Source: Streptomyces sp. NRRL WC-3618
GTDB taxonomy: Bacteria; Actinomycetota; Actinomycetes; Streptomycetales; Streptomycetaceae
NCBI RefSeq assembly: GCF_001280005.1
Contig: NZ_LGDW01000002.1
Span: 39,266-103,265, forward strand
Direction: 5' to 3'
DNA length: 64,000 nt
Shown here in pieces: positions 33,452 to 42,994 of this stretch. Positions within the stretch are counted from its first letter, which is position 1, and each line of letters starts with the position of its first letter. Below the pieces are notes generated by a model, which was not told the DNA's origin, did not search any database, and saw nothing but the letters and a program-made list of their open reading frames with translations. The position numbers were made by a program, and so were the translations under genes.

Positions 33452-34294
33452 ATGAGCAGGGTGATTCGCGCCGCCATTTTCCAGACCGCCTGGACGGGCG
33501 ACAAGGAGTCGATGATCCAGGTCCACGAGCAGGCGGTCCGCGACGCCGCGGCCCAGGGTGCTCAAGTCATGTGCTTCCAGGAGTTGTTCTACGGCCCCTA
33601 CTTCTGCCAGGTCCAGGACAAGGCGTTCTACGAGTACGCCGAGCAGATCCCGAACGGCCCGATCGTCAAGCGCTTCCAGGCGCTCGCCAAGGAACTGGGC
33701 ATCGTCCTCGTCCTGCCGATGTACGAGGAGGAGCAGCCCGGTGTCCTCTACAACACGGCCGCCGTGATCGACGCCGACGGCTCGTACCTCGGCAAGTACC
33801 GCAAGCATCACATCCCGCAGGTCAACGGCTTCTGGGAGAAGTTCTACTTCCGCCCGGGCAACGCCGGCTGGCCCGTGTTCGACACCGCCGTGGGCAAGAT
33901 CGGCGTCTACATCTGCTACGACCGGCACTTCCCGGAGGGCTGGCGTGCGCTGGGCCTCGAAGGCGCCGAGATCGTCTTCAACCCGTCGGCCACCTCGCGC
34001 GGTCTGTCCTCCTACCTGTGGCAGCTGGAACAGCCGGCGGCGGCCGTCGCCAACGAGTACTTCGTCGGCGCGATCAACCGGGTCGGCGTCGAGGAACTCG
34101 GCGACAACGACTTCTACGGGACCTCGTACTTCGTGGACCCCGAGGCCCAGTTCGTCGGCGAGGTGGCGAGCGACAAGGACACCGAACTCGTCGTCCGCGA
34201 CCTGGACATGGCCAAACTGCGCGAGGTCCGTGACCGCTGGCAGTTCTTCCGCGACCGCCGCCCCGACGCCTACGGCCCCCTGACGGCGCCATAG
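33452..34294 (+). CDS. Carbon-nitrogen hydrolase, beta-ureidopropionase type (copy 2)
   Basis: 280 residues, the same length as copy 1, with the triad at identical positions: Glu44 (CFQELFYGPYF), Lys118 (YRKHHIPQ), Cys155 (YICYDRHFPEGW). The two differ mainly in surface segments and in GFWEKFYFRPGNAG versus GFWEKYYFKPGNLG. The dihydropyrimidinase and luciferase-like genes follow. One copy may handle N-carbamoyl-beta-alanine (from uracil) and the other N-carbamoyl-beta-aminoisobutyrate (from thymine), or one may act on hydantoin-derived carbamoyl amino acids. A GGAGGT site precedes the ATG. Confidence 0.86.
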   Translation: MSRVIRAAIFQTAWTGDKESMIQVHEQAVRDAAAQGAQVMCFQELFYGPYFCQVQDKAFYEYAEQIPNGPIVKRFQALAKELGIVLVLPMYEEEQPGVLYNTAAVIDADGSYLGKYRKHHIPQVNGFWEKFYFRPGNAGWPVFDTAVGKIGVYICYDRHFPEGWRALGLEGAEIVFNPSATSRGLSSYLWQLEQPAAAVANEYFVGAINRVGVEELGDNDFYGTSYFVDPEAQFVGEVASDKDTELVVRDLDMAKLREVRDRWQFFRDRRPDAYGPLTAP

Positions 34295-34305
34295 ACCCGG
34301 GGGGG

Positions 34306-34400
34306 TCCCGCGCCTCTTGTAGGGCGAAGCCCCTTCAGGGGCGCGGGGCAGCGTCCATATGCGGCTCCGCCGCGGGGCGCGACCAGCCACATTCAACCGG
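34306..34400. repeat. Streptomyces-type intergenic repeat with hairpin
   Basis: The segment contains CGCGCC and GGGGCGCGGGG dyads around AGGGCGAAGCCCCT, followed by GGCTCCGCCGCGGGGCGCG and ACCAGCCAC. I recognise this arrangement from many Streptomyces intergenic regions. It lies between genes that appear cotranscribed, so it may process or partly terminate the message. Confidence 0.5.
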
Positions 34401-34433
34401 CACCTTTGAGACAACCGAACGGAGCGTGAACCC

Positions 34434-35837
34434 ATGGCCGGCCGTACCGTCATCCGAGGCGGACTCGTCATCACCGCGTCCGACGAGATCCACGCCGACG
34501 TCCTCATCGAGGACGGCCGCATCGCCGCCCTCGCCACCAGCGGCAGCGCAACCGCCGAGGCCTGGACGGCCGAGCGGACCATAGACGCCACTGGGAAGTA
34601 CGTCATCCCCGGCGGCGTCGACGCGCACACCCACATGGAACTGCCGTTCGGCGGTACGGCCGCCTCCGACACCTTCGAGACCGGCACCCGGGCCGCCGCC
34701 TGGGGCGGTACGACCACGATCATCGACTTCGCCGTACAGAGCGTCGGCAAGTCGCTGCGCGACGGACTCGACACCTGGAACGCCAAGGCCGACGGCAACT
34801 GCGCCATCGACTACGCCTTCCACATGATCGTCTCCGACGTGAACCCGGACACGCTCAAGGAGATGGACCTGCTCGTCGAGGAGGGTGTCACCTCCTTCAA
34901 GCAGTTCATGGCTTACCCGGGCGTCTTCTACAGCGACGACGGCCAGATCCTGCGCGCCATGCAGCGCTCCGCCGACAACGGCGGCCTGATCATGATGCAC
35001 GCCGAGAACGGCATCGCGATCGACGTCCTCGTCGAACAGGCGCTCGCCCGTGGCGAGACCGACCCCCGCTACCACGGCGAGGTCCGCAAGGCCCTCCTCG
35101 AAGCCGAGGCCACCCACCGCGCCATCAAGCTCGCGCAGGTCGCCGGCGCGCCGCTGTACGTCGTCCACGTCTCGGCGCAGGAGGCGGTCGCCGAGCTGGC
35201 ACGGGCGCGCGACGAGGGGCTCAACGTCTTCGGCGAGACCTGCCCGCAGTACCTGTTCCTGTCCACCGACAACCTCGCCGAGCCGGACTTCGAGGGCGCG
35301 AAGTACGTGTGCAGCACGCCACTTCGGCCCAAGGACCACCAGGCCGCGCTGTGGCGGGGGCTGCGGACCAACGACCTCCAGGTGGTGTCCACGGACCACT
35401 GCCCGTTCTGCTTCGAGGGCCAGAAGGAGCTGGGGCGCGGCGACTTCTCGAAGATCCCCAACGGGCTCCCGGGCGTCGAGAACCGCATGGACCTCCTCCA
35501 CCAGGCCGTCGTCGACGGGCACATCAGCCGCCGCCGCTGGATCGAGATCGCCTGCGCCACCCCGGCCCGCATGTTCGGCCTGTACCCGAAGAAGGGCACC
35601 ATCGCCCCGGGAGCGGACGCCGACGTCGTCATCTACGACCCGCACGCCGAGCAGACCGTCTCCGCCGCCACGCACCACATGAACGTCGACTACTCGGCGT
35701 ACGAGGGCAAGCGGCTCACCGGCCGTGTCGAGACCGTCCTCTCGCGCGGCGAACTCGTCATCACCGAGCGGGAGTTCACCGGACGCGCGGGTCACGGCGT
35801 CTACACCCCCCGCTCCACCTGTCAGTACCTCAACTAG
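34434..35837 (+). CDS. hydA: Dihydropyrimidinase / D-hydantoinase
   Basis: 467 residues. Amidohydrolase superfamily binuclear site: His65 and His67 in VDAHTHMEL, the carbamylated Lys156 in VTSFKQFMAYPG, histidines in IMMHAENG and YVVHVSAQEA, and an aspartate in VVSTDHCPF. GKYVIPGGVD and FGLYPKKGTIAPGADADVV are typical flanks. It opens the dihydrouracil or dihydrothymine ring to the N-carbamoyl beta-amino acid, the substrate of the two amidohydrolases nearby. Cytoplasmic homotetramer in the family. A purine-rich GGAGCG site precedes the ATG. Confidence 0.9.
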   Translation: MAGRTVIRGGLVITASDEIHADVLIEDGRIAALATSGSATAEAWTAERTIDATGKYVIPGGVDAHTHMELPFGGTAASDTFETGTRAAAWGGTTTIIDFAVQSVGKSLRDGLDTWNAKADGNCAIDYAFHMIVSDVNPDTLKEMDLLVEEGVTSFKQFMAYPGVFYSDDGQILRAMQRSADNGGLIMMHAENGIAIDVLVEQALARGETDPRYHGEVRKALLEAEATHRAIKLAQVAGAPLYVVHVSAQEAVAELARARDEGLNVFGETCPQYLFLSTDNLAEPDFEGAKYVCSTPLRPKDHQAALWRGLRTNDLQVVSTDHCPFCFEGQKELGRGDFSKIPNGLPGVENRMDLLHQAVVDGHISRRRWIEIACATPARMFGLYPKKGTIAPGADADVVIYDPHAEQTVSAATHHMNVDYSAYEGKRLTGRVETVLSRGELVITEREFTGRAGHGVYTPRSTCQYLN

Positions 35838-35848
35838 GAGCAGCGCTC

Positions 35849-36868
35849 ATGGACTTCGGACTCGTCCTGCAGACCGACCCGCCGGCCTCGCGTGTCATCG
35901 AGCTGATGCGGCGCGCCGAGGGCAACGGCTTCACGTACGGCTGGACCTTCGACTCCGCCGTGCTGTGGCAGGAACCGTTCGTGATCTACAGTCAGATCCT
36001 GTCCAGCACCGAGAAGTTGACGGTCGGGCCGATGGTCACCAACCCGGGCACCCGCACCTGGGAGGTCACCGCCTCCACCTTCGCCACCCTCAACGACATG
36101 TTCGGCAACCGCACGGTCTGCGGCATCGGCCGCGGCGACTCCGCGATGCGCGTGGCCGGCCGAACTCCCAACACCCTGGCCCGGATCAGCGGCGCGATGA
36201 AGGTCATCCGCTCGCTCGCCCGGGGCGACGACGCCGACCTCGGCGGTACGGTGATCAAGTTCCCGTGGGTGAAGCCGGGCGCCGAACTCCCCGTCTGGAT
36301 GGCCGCGTACGGCCCCAAGGCGCTCAAGATGACCGGTGAGGAGGCCGACGGGTTCATCCTCCAGCTCTCCGACCTCTATCTGACCGAGTACATGGTCAAG
36401 ACGGTCAAGGAGGCCGCCGTCGCCGCCGGACGTGACCCGTCCGAGGTGAAGATCTGCGTCGCCGCGCCCGCGTACATCACCGAGGACGACTCGCCCGAGG
36501 CACTCGCCCACGCCCGCGACCAGTGCCGCTGGTTCGGCGGGATGGTCGGCAACCACGTCGCCGACCTGGTGTCGAAGTACGGCGAGCACTCCGCCGCCGT
36601 ACCCGAGGAACTCACCGAGTACATCAAGGCCCGCGAGGGCTACGACTACTCGCACCACGGACGGGCCGACAACCCCGACACCCAGTTCGTGCCCGACGAG
36701 ATCGTCGACCGGTTCTGCGTCATCGGCACCCCCGAGATGCACATCGAGAAGCTCAACAAACTCCGTGAGCTGGGCGTCGACCAGTTCGCCGTCTACGACA
36801 TGCACGACGCCCAGGAAGCCGTCATCGACGCCTACGGGTCGACGGTGATCCCGGCCGTCAACGCCTGA
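35849..36868 (+). CDS. LLM-class flavin/F420 oxidoreductase (TIGR03842-like)
   Basis: 339 residues from the ATG at 35849, 11 bases after the dihydropyrimidinase stop, with AGGAGCAG as ribosome binding site. Luciferase-like barrel: MDFGLVLQTDPPASRVIELM, WTFDSAVLWQEPFVIYSQIL, VGPMVTNPGTRTWEVTASTF, VCGIGRGDSAMRVAGR, ELPVWMAAYGPKALKM. It closely fits the subfamily I know as TIGR03842, which is often encoded with dihydropyrimidinase/hydantoinase. Whether it uses F420 or FMN cannot be seen. No PreA/PreT-type dihydropyrimidine dehydrogenase is encoded here, so it may supply the pyrimidine redox step. Confidence 0.85.
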   Translation: MDFGLVLQTDPPASRVIELMRRAEGNGFTYGWTFDSAVLWQEPFVIYSQILSSTEKLTVGPMVTNPGTRTWEVTASTFATLNDMFGNRTVCGIGRGDSAMRVAGRTPNTLARISGAMKVIRSLARGDDADLGGTVIKFPWVKPGAELPVWMAAYGPKALKMTGEEADGFILQLSDLYLTEYMVKTVKEAAVAAGRDPSEVKICVAAPAYITEDDSPEALAHARDQCRWFGGMVGNHVADLVSKYGEHSAAVPEELTEYIKAREGYDYSHHGRADNPDTQFVPDEIVDRFCVIGTPEMHIEKLNKLRELGVDQFAVYDMHDAQEAVIDAYGSTVIPAVNA

Positions 36869-36907
36869 CGTACCCCGGCCGCCGTCCGTGTTACGTCCCC
36901 ACCATCT

Positions 36908-36964
36908 CCCTCTCCCCGGCGTTCAGGTAGCCGGGGAGAGGGTCAGGACACCCCCGGGTGTCCT
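36908..36964 (+). promoter_or_regulatory. Two consecutive hairpins in the leader of the transporter gene
   Basis: Hairpin 1: CCCTCTCCCCGGC (36908-36920) pairs perfectly with GCCGGGGAGAGGG (36930-36942). Hairpin 2: AGGACACCC (36945-36953) pairs with GGGTGTCCT (36956-36964). They lie 40-100 bases after the oxidoreductase stop and 70 bases before the transporter start, with no U-rich tail. They could be a terminator with partial read-through or a leader control element. Confidence 0.5.
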
Positions 36965-37032
36965 GTGCGCGTCCCCCAACGCGCCACCACCCGCACGGCC
37001 TTTCCCGACCCACCTCTTTGATTGGCCTGCCC

Positions 37033-38574
<1,542 letters not shown>

Positions 38575-38595
38575 CCCCGTGACGTGACGTGCGGT

Positions 38596-38627
38596 GGAGG
38601 GCGGCCGGTTTCTACCGGCCGCCCTCC
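38596..38627. terminator. Bidirectional hairpin terminator
   Basis: Perfect 14-bp stem: GGAGGGCGGCCGGT (38596-38609) with ACCGGCCGCCCTCC (38614-38627), loop TTCT. It ends the transporter transcript and overlaps the 3' end of the convergent gene, whose last codons it forms. Confidence 0.8.
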
Positions 38628-39316
38628 AGCGCCGCCACCGCGTCCTTGGCGGCCTTGATGGCGCCCTTGTTGATCACATCCGTGCTCGGCGCCTTCTTCG
38701 ACTCGAAGTCACTGCCGTTGTACGTGATCACCACCAGCGCGTTCGACGCGCGGACCAGCACCACGCCTTCGCGGGTCTGCTGCTTGTCCTCGGTGGAGAG
38801 GTTCACCACGGAGTAGGCGGCGTCACCGAGACCCGGCACCACTCCGCCGCCGTTCTTCTCCGTCAGGCGGTCCTGGTACGTCTTCTCGGCCGCCGCGTCC
38901 GTGTCCGACAGCTCGAACGACACGTCGAGCCAGCGGTAGTCGTACCCCTTGAGCGCGTTCCAGGAGCAGGTGCGGCGCGCCGCCGTGTCTGTCGACGGGA
39001 TCTCCTTGCCGACCGTCTTGGCGCCCGGGACAAGGGACTTGACCGTGTTCGCCGTCACGGCGGTGCAGGGTGCGGGCGCGGCGGTGAACGTCTTCGTGGC
39101 CGCCGACGTCGAGGGCGCGGTGGGCGACGCGGACGTGCTCTTGGTCGCCGAGTCGTGGTGGTCGGCGGCAGGCGCGGGGGCGAGCGGGCCCGAGGACAGC
39201 GCCCAGCCGGCCGTGGCGAGCACGGCGACCGGCGCCAGCCGGGTGGTGAGTGCCAGCGGCAGAGGAAGGCTCAAGGCGCACTTCTCGTGGGGGACGGTGC
39301 GGAGGGGGGTCCGCAC
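38612..39316 (-). CDS. Secreted or membrane-anchored DUF3558-like protein
   Basis: About 234 residues if the GTG at 39316 is used; the start is uncertain. A hydrophobic segment (RLAPVAVLATAGWALSSGPL) is followed by a serine/threonine/alanine-rich linker and a compact domain with two cysteines (TAAPAPCTAVTANTVKSLVP; ARRTCSWNALKGYDYRWLDV), then QTREGVVLVRASNALVVITY. The paired 'PC..V' and 'CSW' cysteines are typical of actinobacterial DUF3558-like exported proteins. No lipobox cysteine is obvious after the hydrophobic segment. Function unknown. Confidence 0.6.
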   Translation of the reverse strand: MRTPLRTVPHEKCALSLPLPLALTTRLAPVAVLATAGWALSSGPLAPAPAADHHDSATKSTSASPTAPSTSAATKTFTAAPAPCTAVTANTVKSLVPGAKTVGKEIPSTDTAARRTCSWNALKGYDYRWLDVSFELSDTDAAAEKTYQDRLTEKNGGGVVPGLGDAAYSVVNLSTEDKQQTREGVVLVRASNALVVITYNGSDFESKKAPSTDVINKGAIKAAKDAVAALEGGR

Positions 39317-39486
39317 TGCGGACGGGACGACAGTGTCACATGCCTGCCGGTGGGCGCGGAAGTGACAACCCCTTCGCGACCGTGCGACCGCTGTCATCCA
39401 CCGCACTCAAGCGGACGATCCCGTACATCCCGGGTGACCGGCCGCGGTCCGTCCGGATCACGCCGAAACTCCGCCACCGCGTGTAC

Positions 39487-39520
39487 GTACGATCATCGGA
39501 TCGTCATCCGATGATCGTAC
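39487..39520. promoter_or_regulatory. Perfect 15-bp inverted repeat operator
   Basis: GTACGATCATCGGAT (39487-39501), spacer CGTC, then ATCCGATGATCGTAC (39506-39520), the exact reverse complement. It ends 6 bases before the ATG at 39527. Such length and perfection, placed over the start region, mark a strong repressor site, probably for a GntR/FadR-type dimer encoded elsewhere. Confidence 0.8.
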
Positions 39521-39526
39521 GCATCG

Positions 39527-41377
39527 ATGAAGGAGCCGCCCGTGTTCACCACCCGACCCACGCTCCAGGGCACCTTCGGGATGGTGTCCTCCACGCACTG
39601 GCTGGCTTCCCAGTCGGCGATGGCCGTCCTGGAGGCCGGCGGCAACGCGTACGACGCCGCCGTGGCCGCGGGTTTCGTCCTGCACGTCGTCGAACCGCAC
39701 CTGAACGGACCCGGCGGTGAGGTGCCGATCATCATCGCCCCGGCCGACAGCGAGGTGCGCGTCCTCTGCGGGCAGGGCGTCGCGCCCGCCGGGGCCACCG
39801 TCGCGCACTACCGGGGGCTGGGGCTCGACCTCGTACCCGGCACCGGCCCCCTCGCCGCCGCCGTGCCCGGGGCCTTCGACGCCTGGATGCTGCTGCTGCG
39901 CGACCACGGCACCAAGCCGATCGCCGACGTCCTGAAGTACGCCGTCGAGTACGCCGAGAACGGCCACGCGCCCGTGGAGAACATCGGCGCGACCGTCGAG
40001 ACCATGAGGGAACTGTTCGAGACGGAGTGGACCTCCTCCGCGGCCGTGTACCTCCCCGGCGGCCAAGCGCCCCGCCCCGGTGAGCTGTTCCGCAATCCCG
40101 CCCTCGCCGCCACCTGGCGACGCCTGCTCGCCGAGGTCTCCGGGGCCGGGGACCGGGTCGCCCAGATCGAGGCGGCACGGGAGGTGTGGCGCACCGGCTT
40201 CATCGCGGAAGCCCTCGTAAGGCAGTCCGCCCGGCCCACCCTCGACACCAGCGGCGCACACCACACAGGCACATTGACAGCCGCCGACCTCGCCTCCTGG
40301 TCCGCGACCTACGAAGCCCCCGCGACCTACGACTGGCGCGGCTGGACCCTCTGCAAGGCCGGACCCTGGAGCCAGGGCCCGGCCTTGCTCCAGCAACTCG
40401 CGCTGCTCCCGCCGGAGCTGCCCCTGTACGAGTCCGCCGACTACGTCCATCTCCTGACAGAGGGCTGCAAGCTCGCCATGGCGGACCGCGAGGCCTGGTA
40501 CGGGGACGCGTCCGGCGGGCCCGGCGCACCGCTCGACGACCTGCTGTCCGACTCGTACAACGCGGCCCGGCGGAGCCTCGTGGGCGACAAGGCCTCCTAC
40601 GAACTGCGTCCCGGCAGCCCCGGCGGGCGCACCCCGCGACTGTGCGCCCACGCGCGCGTGGTGGCCACGGACGAGCCCGGGTTCAGCGCCCTGGGCGCCG
40701 GTGAGCCCACCGTGGCCAAGCCCCCGACCTCTCCGGTGCCGGGCGAACCGGCCGTCGCCGCCGACGGACGCACCCGGGGCGACACCTGCCACCTCGATGT
40801 CGTCGACCGCTGGGGCAACATGGTCGCGGCGACGCCCAGCGGTGGCTGGCTCCAGTCCAACCCCGTCGTACCCGAACTGGGCTTTCCCCTCGGCACCCGG
40901 CTTCAGATGGCCTGGCTGGAGGAGGGCCTGCCGAACTCTCTCGCCCCGGGACGCCGCCCCCGGACCACTCTCACCCCCTCCGTCGCGCTGCGCGACGGGG
41001 TGCCGGTGCTGGCGTTCGGTACACCCGGCGGGGACCAGCAGGACCAGTGGCAGCTGCACTTCTTCCTCGCCGTCGCCCTGCGCCCGAAGGCGCGCGGCGG
41101 CCTCGACCTCCAGGGCGCGATCGACGCCCCGAACTGGCACAACGACAGCTTCCCGGGTTCGTTCCACCCGCGCGGCATGCGCCCGGGCAGCGTCACCGTG
41201 GAGGCCCGTATGCCGGACGCGGTGGTCGAGGAGCTGCGCCGCCGGGGGCACGACGTGACGATCGGCGACCCCTGGTCCGAAGGCCGGCTGTGCGCGGTCG
41301 CGCGGGACCCGCAGACGGGGGTCCTGTCGGCGGCGGCGAACCCGAGAGGGATGCAGGGGTACGCGGTCGGGCGCTGA
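39527..41377 (+). CDS. Gamma-glutamyltransferase-family protein, cytosolic paralogue
   Basis: 616 residues. Ntn-hydrolase of the GGT family: STHWLASQSAMAVLEAGGNA, AAVAAGFVLHVVEPHLNGPG, cleavage and nucleophile at Thr420 in GDTCHLDVVDRWGN, then SNPVVPELGFPLGTRLQMAW and TPGGDQQDQWQLHFFLAV. There is no signal peptide, unlike the ggt at 24330, and the substrate loop lacks the PRSSMSPT block (it reads PRTTLTPSVALRDG). The large insertion and loop changes suggest a different amide substrate (cephalosporin acylase-like or opine/lactam hydrolase). The inverted repeat at 39487 lies directly before the start. Confidence 0.85.
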   Translation: MKEPPVFTTRPTLQGTFGMVSSTHWLASQSAMAVLEAGGNAYDAAVAAGFVLHVVEPHLNGPGGEVPIIIAPADSEVRVLCGQGVAPAGATVAHYRGLGLDLVPGTGPLAAAVPGAFDAWMLLLRDHGTKPIADVLKYAVEYAENGHAPVENIGATVETMRELFETEWTSSAAVYLPGGQAPRPGELFRNPALAATWRRLLAEVSGAGDRVAQIEAAREVWRTGFIAEALVRQSARPTLDTSGAHHTGTLTAADLASWSATYEAPATYDWRGWTLCKAGPWSQGPALLQQLALLPPELPLYESADYVHLLTEGCKLAMADREAWYGDASGGPGAPLDDLLSDSYNAARRSLVGDKASYELRPGSPGGRTPRLCAHARVVATDEPGFSALGAGEPTVAKPPTSPVPGEPAVAADGRTRGDTCHLDVVDRWGNMVAATPSGGWLQSNPVVPELGFPLGTRLQMAWLEEGLPNSLAPGRRPRTTLTPSVALRDGVPVLAFGTPGGDQQDQWQLHFFLAVALRPKARGGLDLQGAIDAPNWHNDSFPGSFHPRGMRPGSVTVEARMPDAVVEELRRRGHDVTIGDPWSEGRLCAVARDPQTGVLSAAANPRGMQGYAVGR

Positions 41378-41463
41378 TGTCCGAATCCCGGTGTTCAGGC
41401 TGATTCCACCCCATGTCCACCGGGCGGGCAGGGATTGTCAGTGGCGCGTGCTCTCATGGAGCC

Positions 41464-42309
41464 ATGATCGGAGACATCGAAACCATCGAAGAGTTTCTCG
41501 CCCGGCACACGTCCGACGTGGAGGAAGCGGTCCGCCAGGCGGCGGCCGCGGAGATCATGCCGCGCTTCCGTCAGCTCGCCGCCCACGAGGTCGACCAGAA
41601 GAGCGGCCCGCACGACCTGGTGACGGACGCCGACCGCAAGGCCGAGCTGTATCTCACCGAGGTGCTGCCCAAGCTGCTGCCCGGCTCCGTCGTGGTCGGC
41701 GAGGAGGCGGTGCACGCCAACCCCGCCTCGTACGAGGCGATACAGGAAGAGGCGCCCGTCTGGATCGTCGACCCCGTCGACGGCACCCGGCAGTTCGTCC
41801 ACGGCGACCCCGGCTTCTGCACGCTCGTCGCGCTCGCACACCGCGGTGTCGTCCACGCGTCATGGACGTTCGCCCCGGTCCGGGACCAGCTGGCCACGGC
41901 GATCCGCGGACAGGGCGCCCTCCTCGACGGCGTCCCCCTGCGCGCGGGCTCGCCCGAGCCCGGCCGCGACCTTCAGGTGGCCACCTCCCACCCGGACTAC
42001 ACGACCGACGAGCAGAAGCGCGCCCTCCTCGGCCTGTGGACGGACGGCGTACGGCCGCGTGCCTGCGGTTCGGCAGGTCTGGAGTACCTGGCCATCGCCC
42101 GGGGCGAGTTGGACGCCACCGCGTTCTCCTGGGAGGCCGCCTGGGACCACGCGGCGGGCATCCTCCTCGTCGAGGAGGCGGGCGGCGTCCATCTGACCCG
42201 CGCGGGCGAACCGTTTCGCATAACCGGCGGCAACGTGCTGCCGTTCACCGCAGCGCGCGACGCGGCCACGGCTCGCCGGGTGGTGGAGCTGCTGTCGGAC
42301 GGAGCCTGA
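41464..42309 (+). CDS. Inositol monophosphatase family protein
   Basis: 281 residues from the ATG at 41464. The metal site is intact: GPHDLVTDADRKAE, VVVGEEAVHA, WIVDPVDGTRQFVHGDPGF, and SWEAAWDHAAGILLVEEAGG near the C-terminus. Members hydrolyse inositol phosphates, histidinol phosphate, fructose-1,6-bisphosphate or PAP; the exact substrate is open. Its 3' end overlaps the convergent next gene by 65 bases. Confidence 0.85.
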   Translation: MIGDIETIEEFLARHTSDVEEAVRQAAAAEIMPRFRQLAAHEVDQKSGPHDLVTDADRKAELYLTEVLPKLLPGSVVVGEEAVHANPASYEAIQEEAPVWIVDPVDGTRQFVHGDPGFCTLVALAHRGVVHASWTFAPVRDQLATAIRGQGALLDGVPLRAGSPEPGRDLQVATSHPDYTTDEQKRALLGLWTDGVRPRACGSAGLEYLAIARGELDATAFSWEAAWDHAAGILLVEEAGGVHLTRAGEPFRITGGNVLPFTAARDAATARRVVELLSDGA

Positions 42310-42907
42310 TCTGCGGGCGGGCCGAGCTGAACCGTAGGGTGACGACCTCGAACTCGGCCACGGTCCCGACCGCCGGCCAGTCCGCCGGGTCGAAGGGCAG
42401 CCAGGCGTGGTCCACGAAGGCGTCGACGGGCAGGTTGATGTCGACGAACAGGCCGGTACGGCCCGGCCCCCACGGCAGCGCGCACACCATGCCGGTGACC
42501 AGGGAGCCCTCCGGCAGCGGGCCGGTGAGGTAGTGGCTCAGGTGCCTGTGCCGCACGGCCGTGGACCACGCCCGTTCGAACTCGGGATCCGTCACGTCCA
42601 CCGCCTCCGGCGGCACCTCCACGGCACCCTCGGTGAACGGCCCGTACACGGTGTGGTAGAGCTGCACGCCCAGCCGCCCGAACCGTTCGCGCACAAGCGC
42701 CAGTTGGGCCTGGGCGGCAGCCATCGAGGCGCCGCCGCAGGTGGTGCCGTCGGCGTTCCGGAGGGGTTCGCAGGAGCGCGGGACCTCCAGTGCCGCTTCG
42801 AAGACCGCCTGACGCAGCACCCAGCCGTCGTCCTCGACCTCGAACCAGTACCAGGCGGTGTCGTCGGCGTCCTTGCCGGGCGACTGGATGCGGAAACGGC
42901 GCGTCAT
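42245..42907 (-). CDS. Hypothetical protein
   Basis: 220 residues from the ATG at 42907. The head MTRRFRIQSPGKDADDTAWY, then WFEVEDDGWVLRQAVFE, forms a beta-rich domain, and later parts (LSHYLTGPLPEGSLVTGMVC, GLFVDINLPVDAFVDHAWLP) look like an antiparallel barrel. I know it as a conserved Streptomyces protein without assigned function. No signal peptide or membrane helix. It overlaps the phosphatase gene tail to tail. Confidence 0.65.
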   Translation of the reverse strand: MTRRFRIQSPGKDADDTAWYWFEVEDDGWVLRQAVFEAALEVPRSCEPLRNADGTTCGGASMAAAQAQLALVRERFGRLGVQLYHTVYGPFTEGAVEVPPEAVDVTDPEFERAWSTAVRHRHLSHYLTGPLPEGSLVTGMVCALPWGPGRTGLFVDINLPVDAFVDHAWLPFDPADWPAVGTVAEFEVVTLRFSSARPQIRLRPTAAPPPGEPWPRRALR

Positions 42908-42994
42908 CCGGCCGAGGTTACCCGTGCCGGGCACTGTCAGTGTCCCGGCATATCCTGATCTCAACTGGCCGTCGGCTGACAAAGGAGTCCGAAG

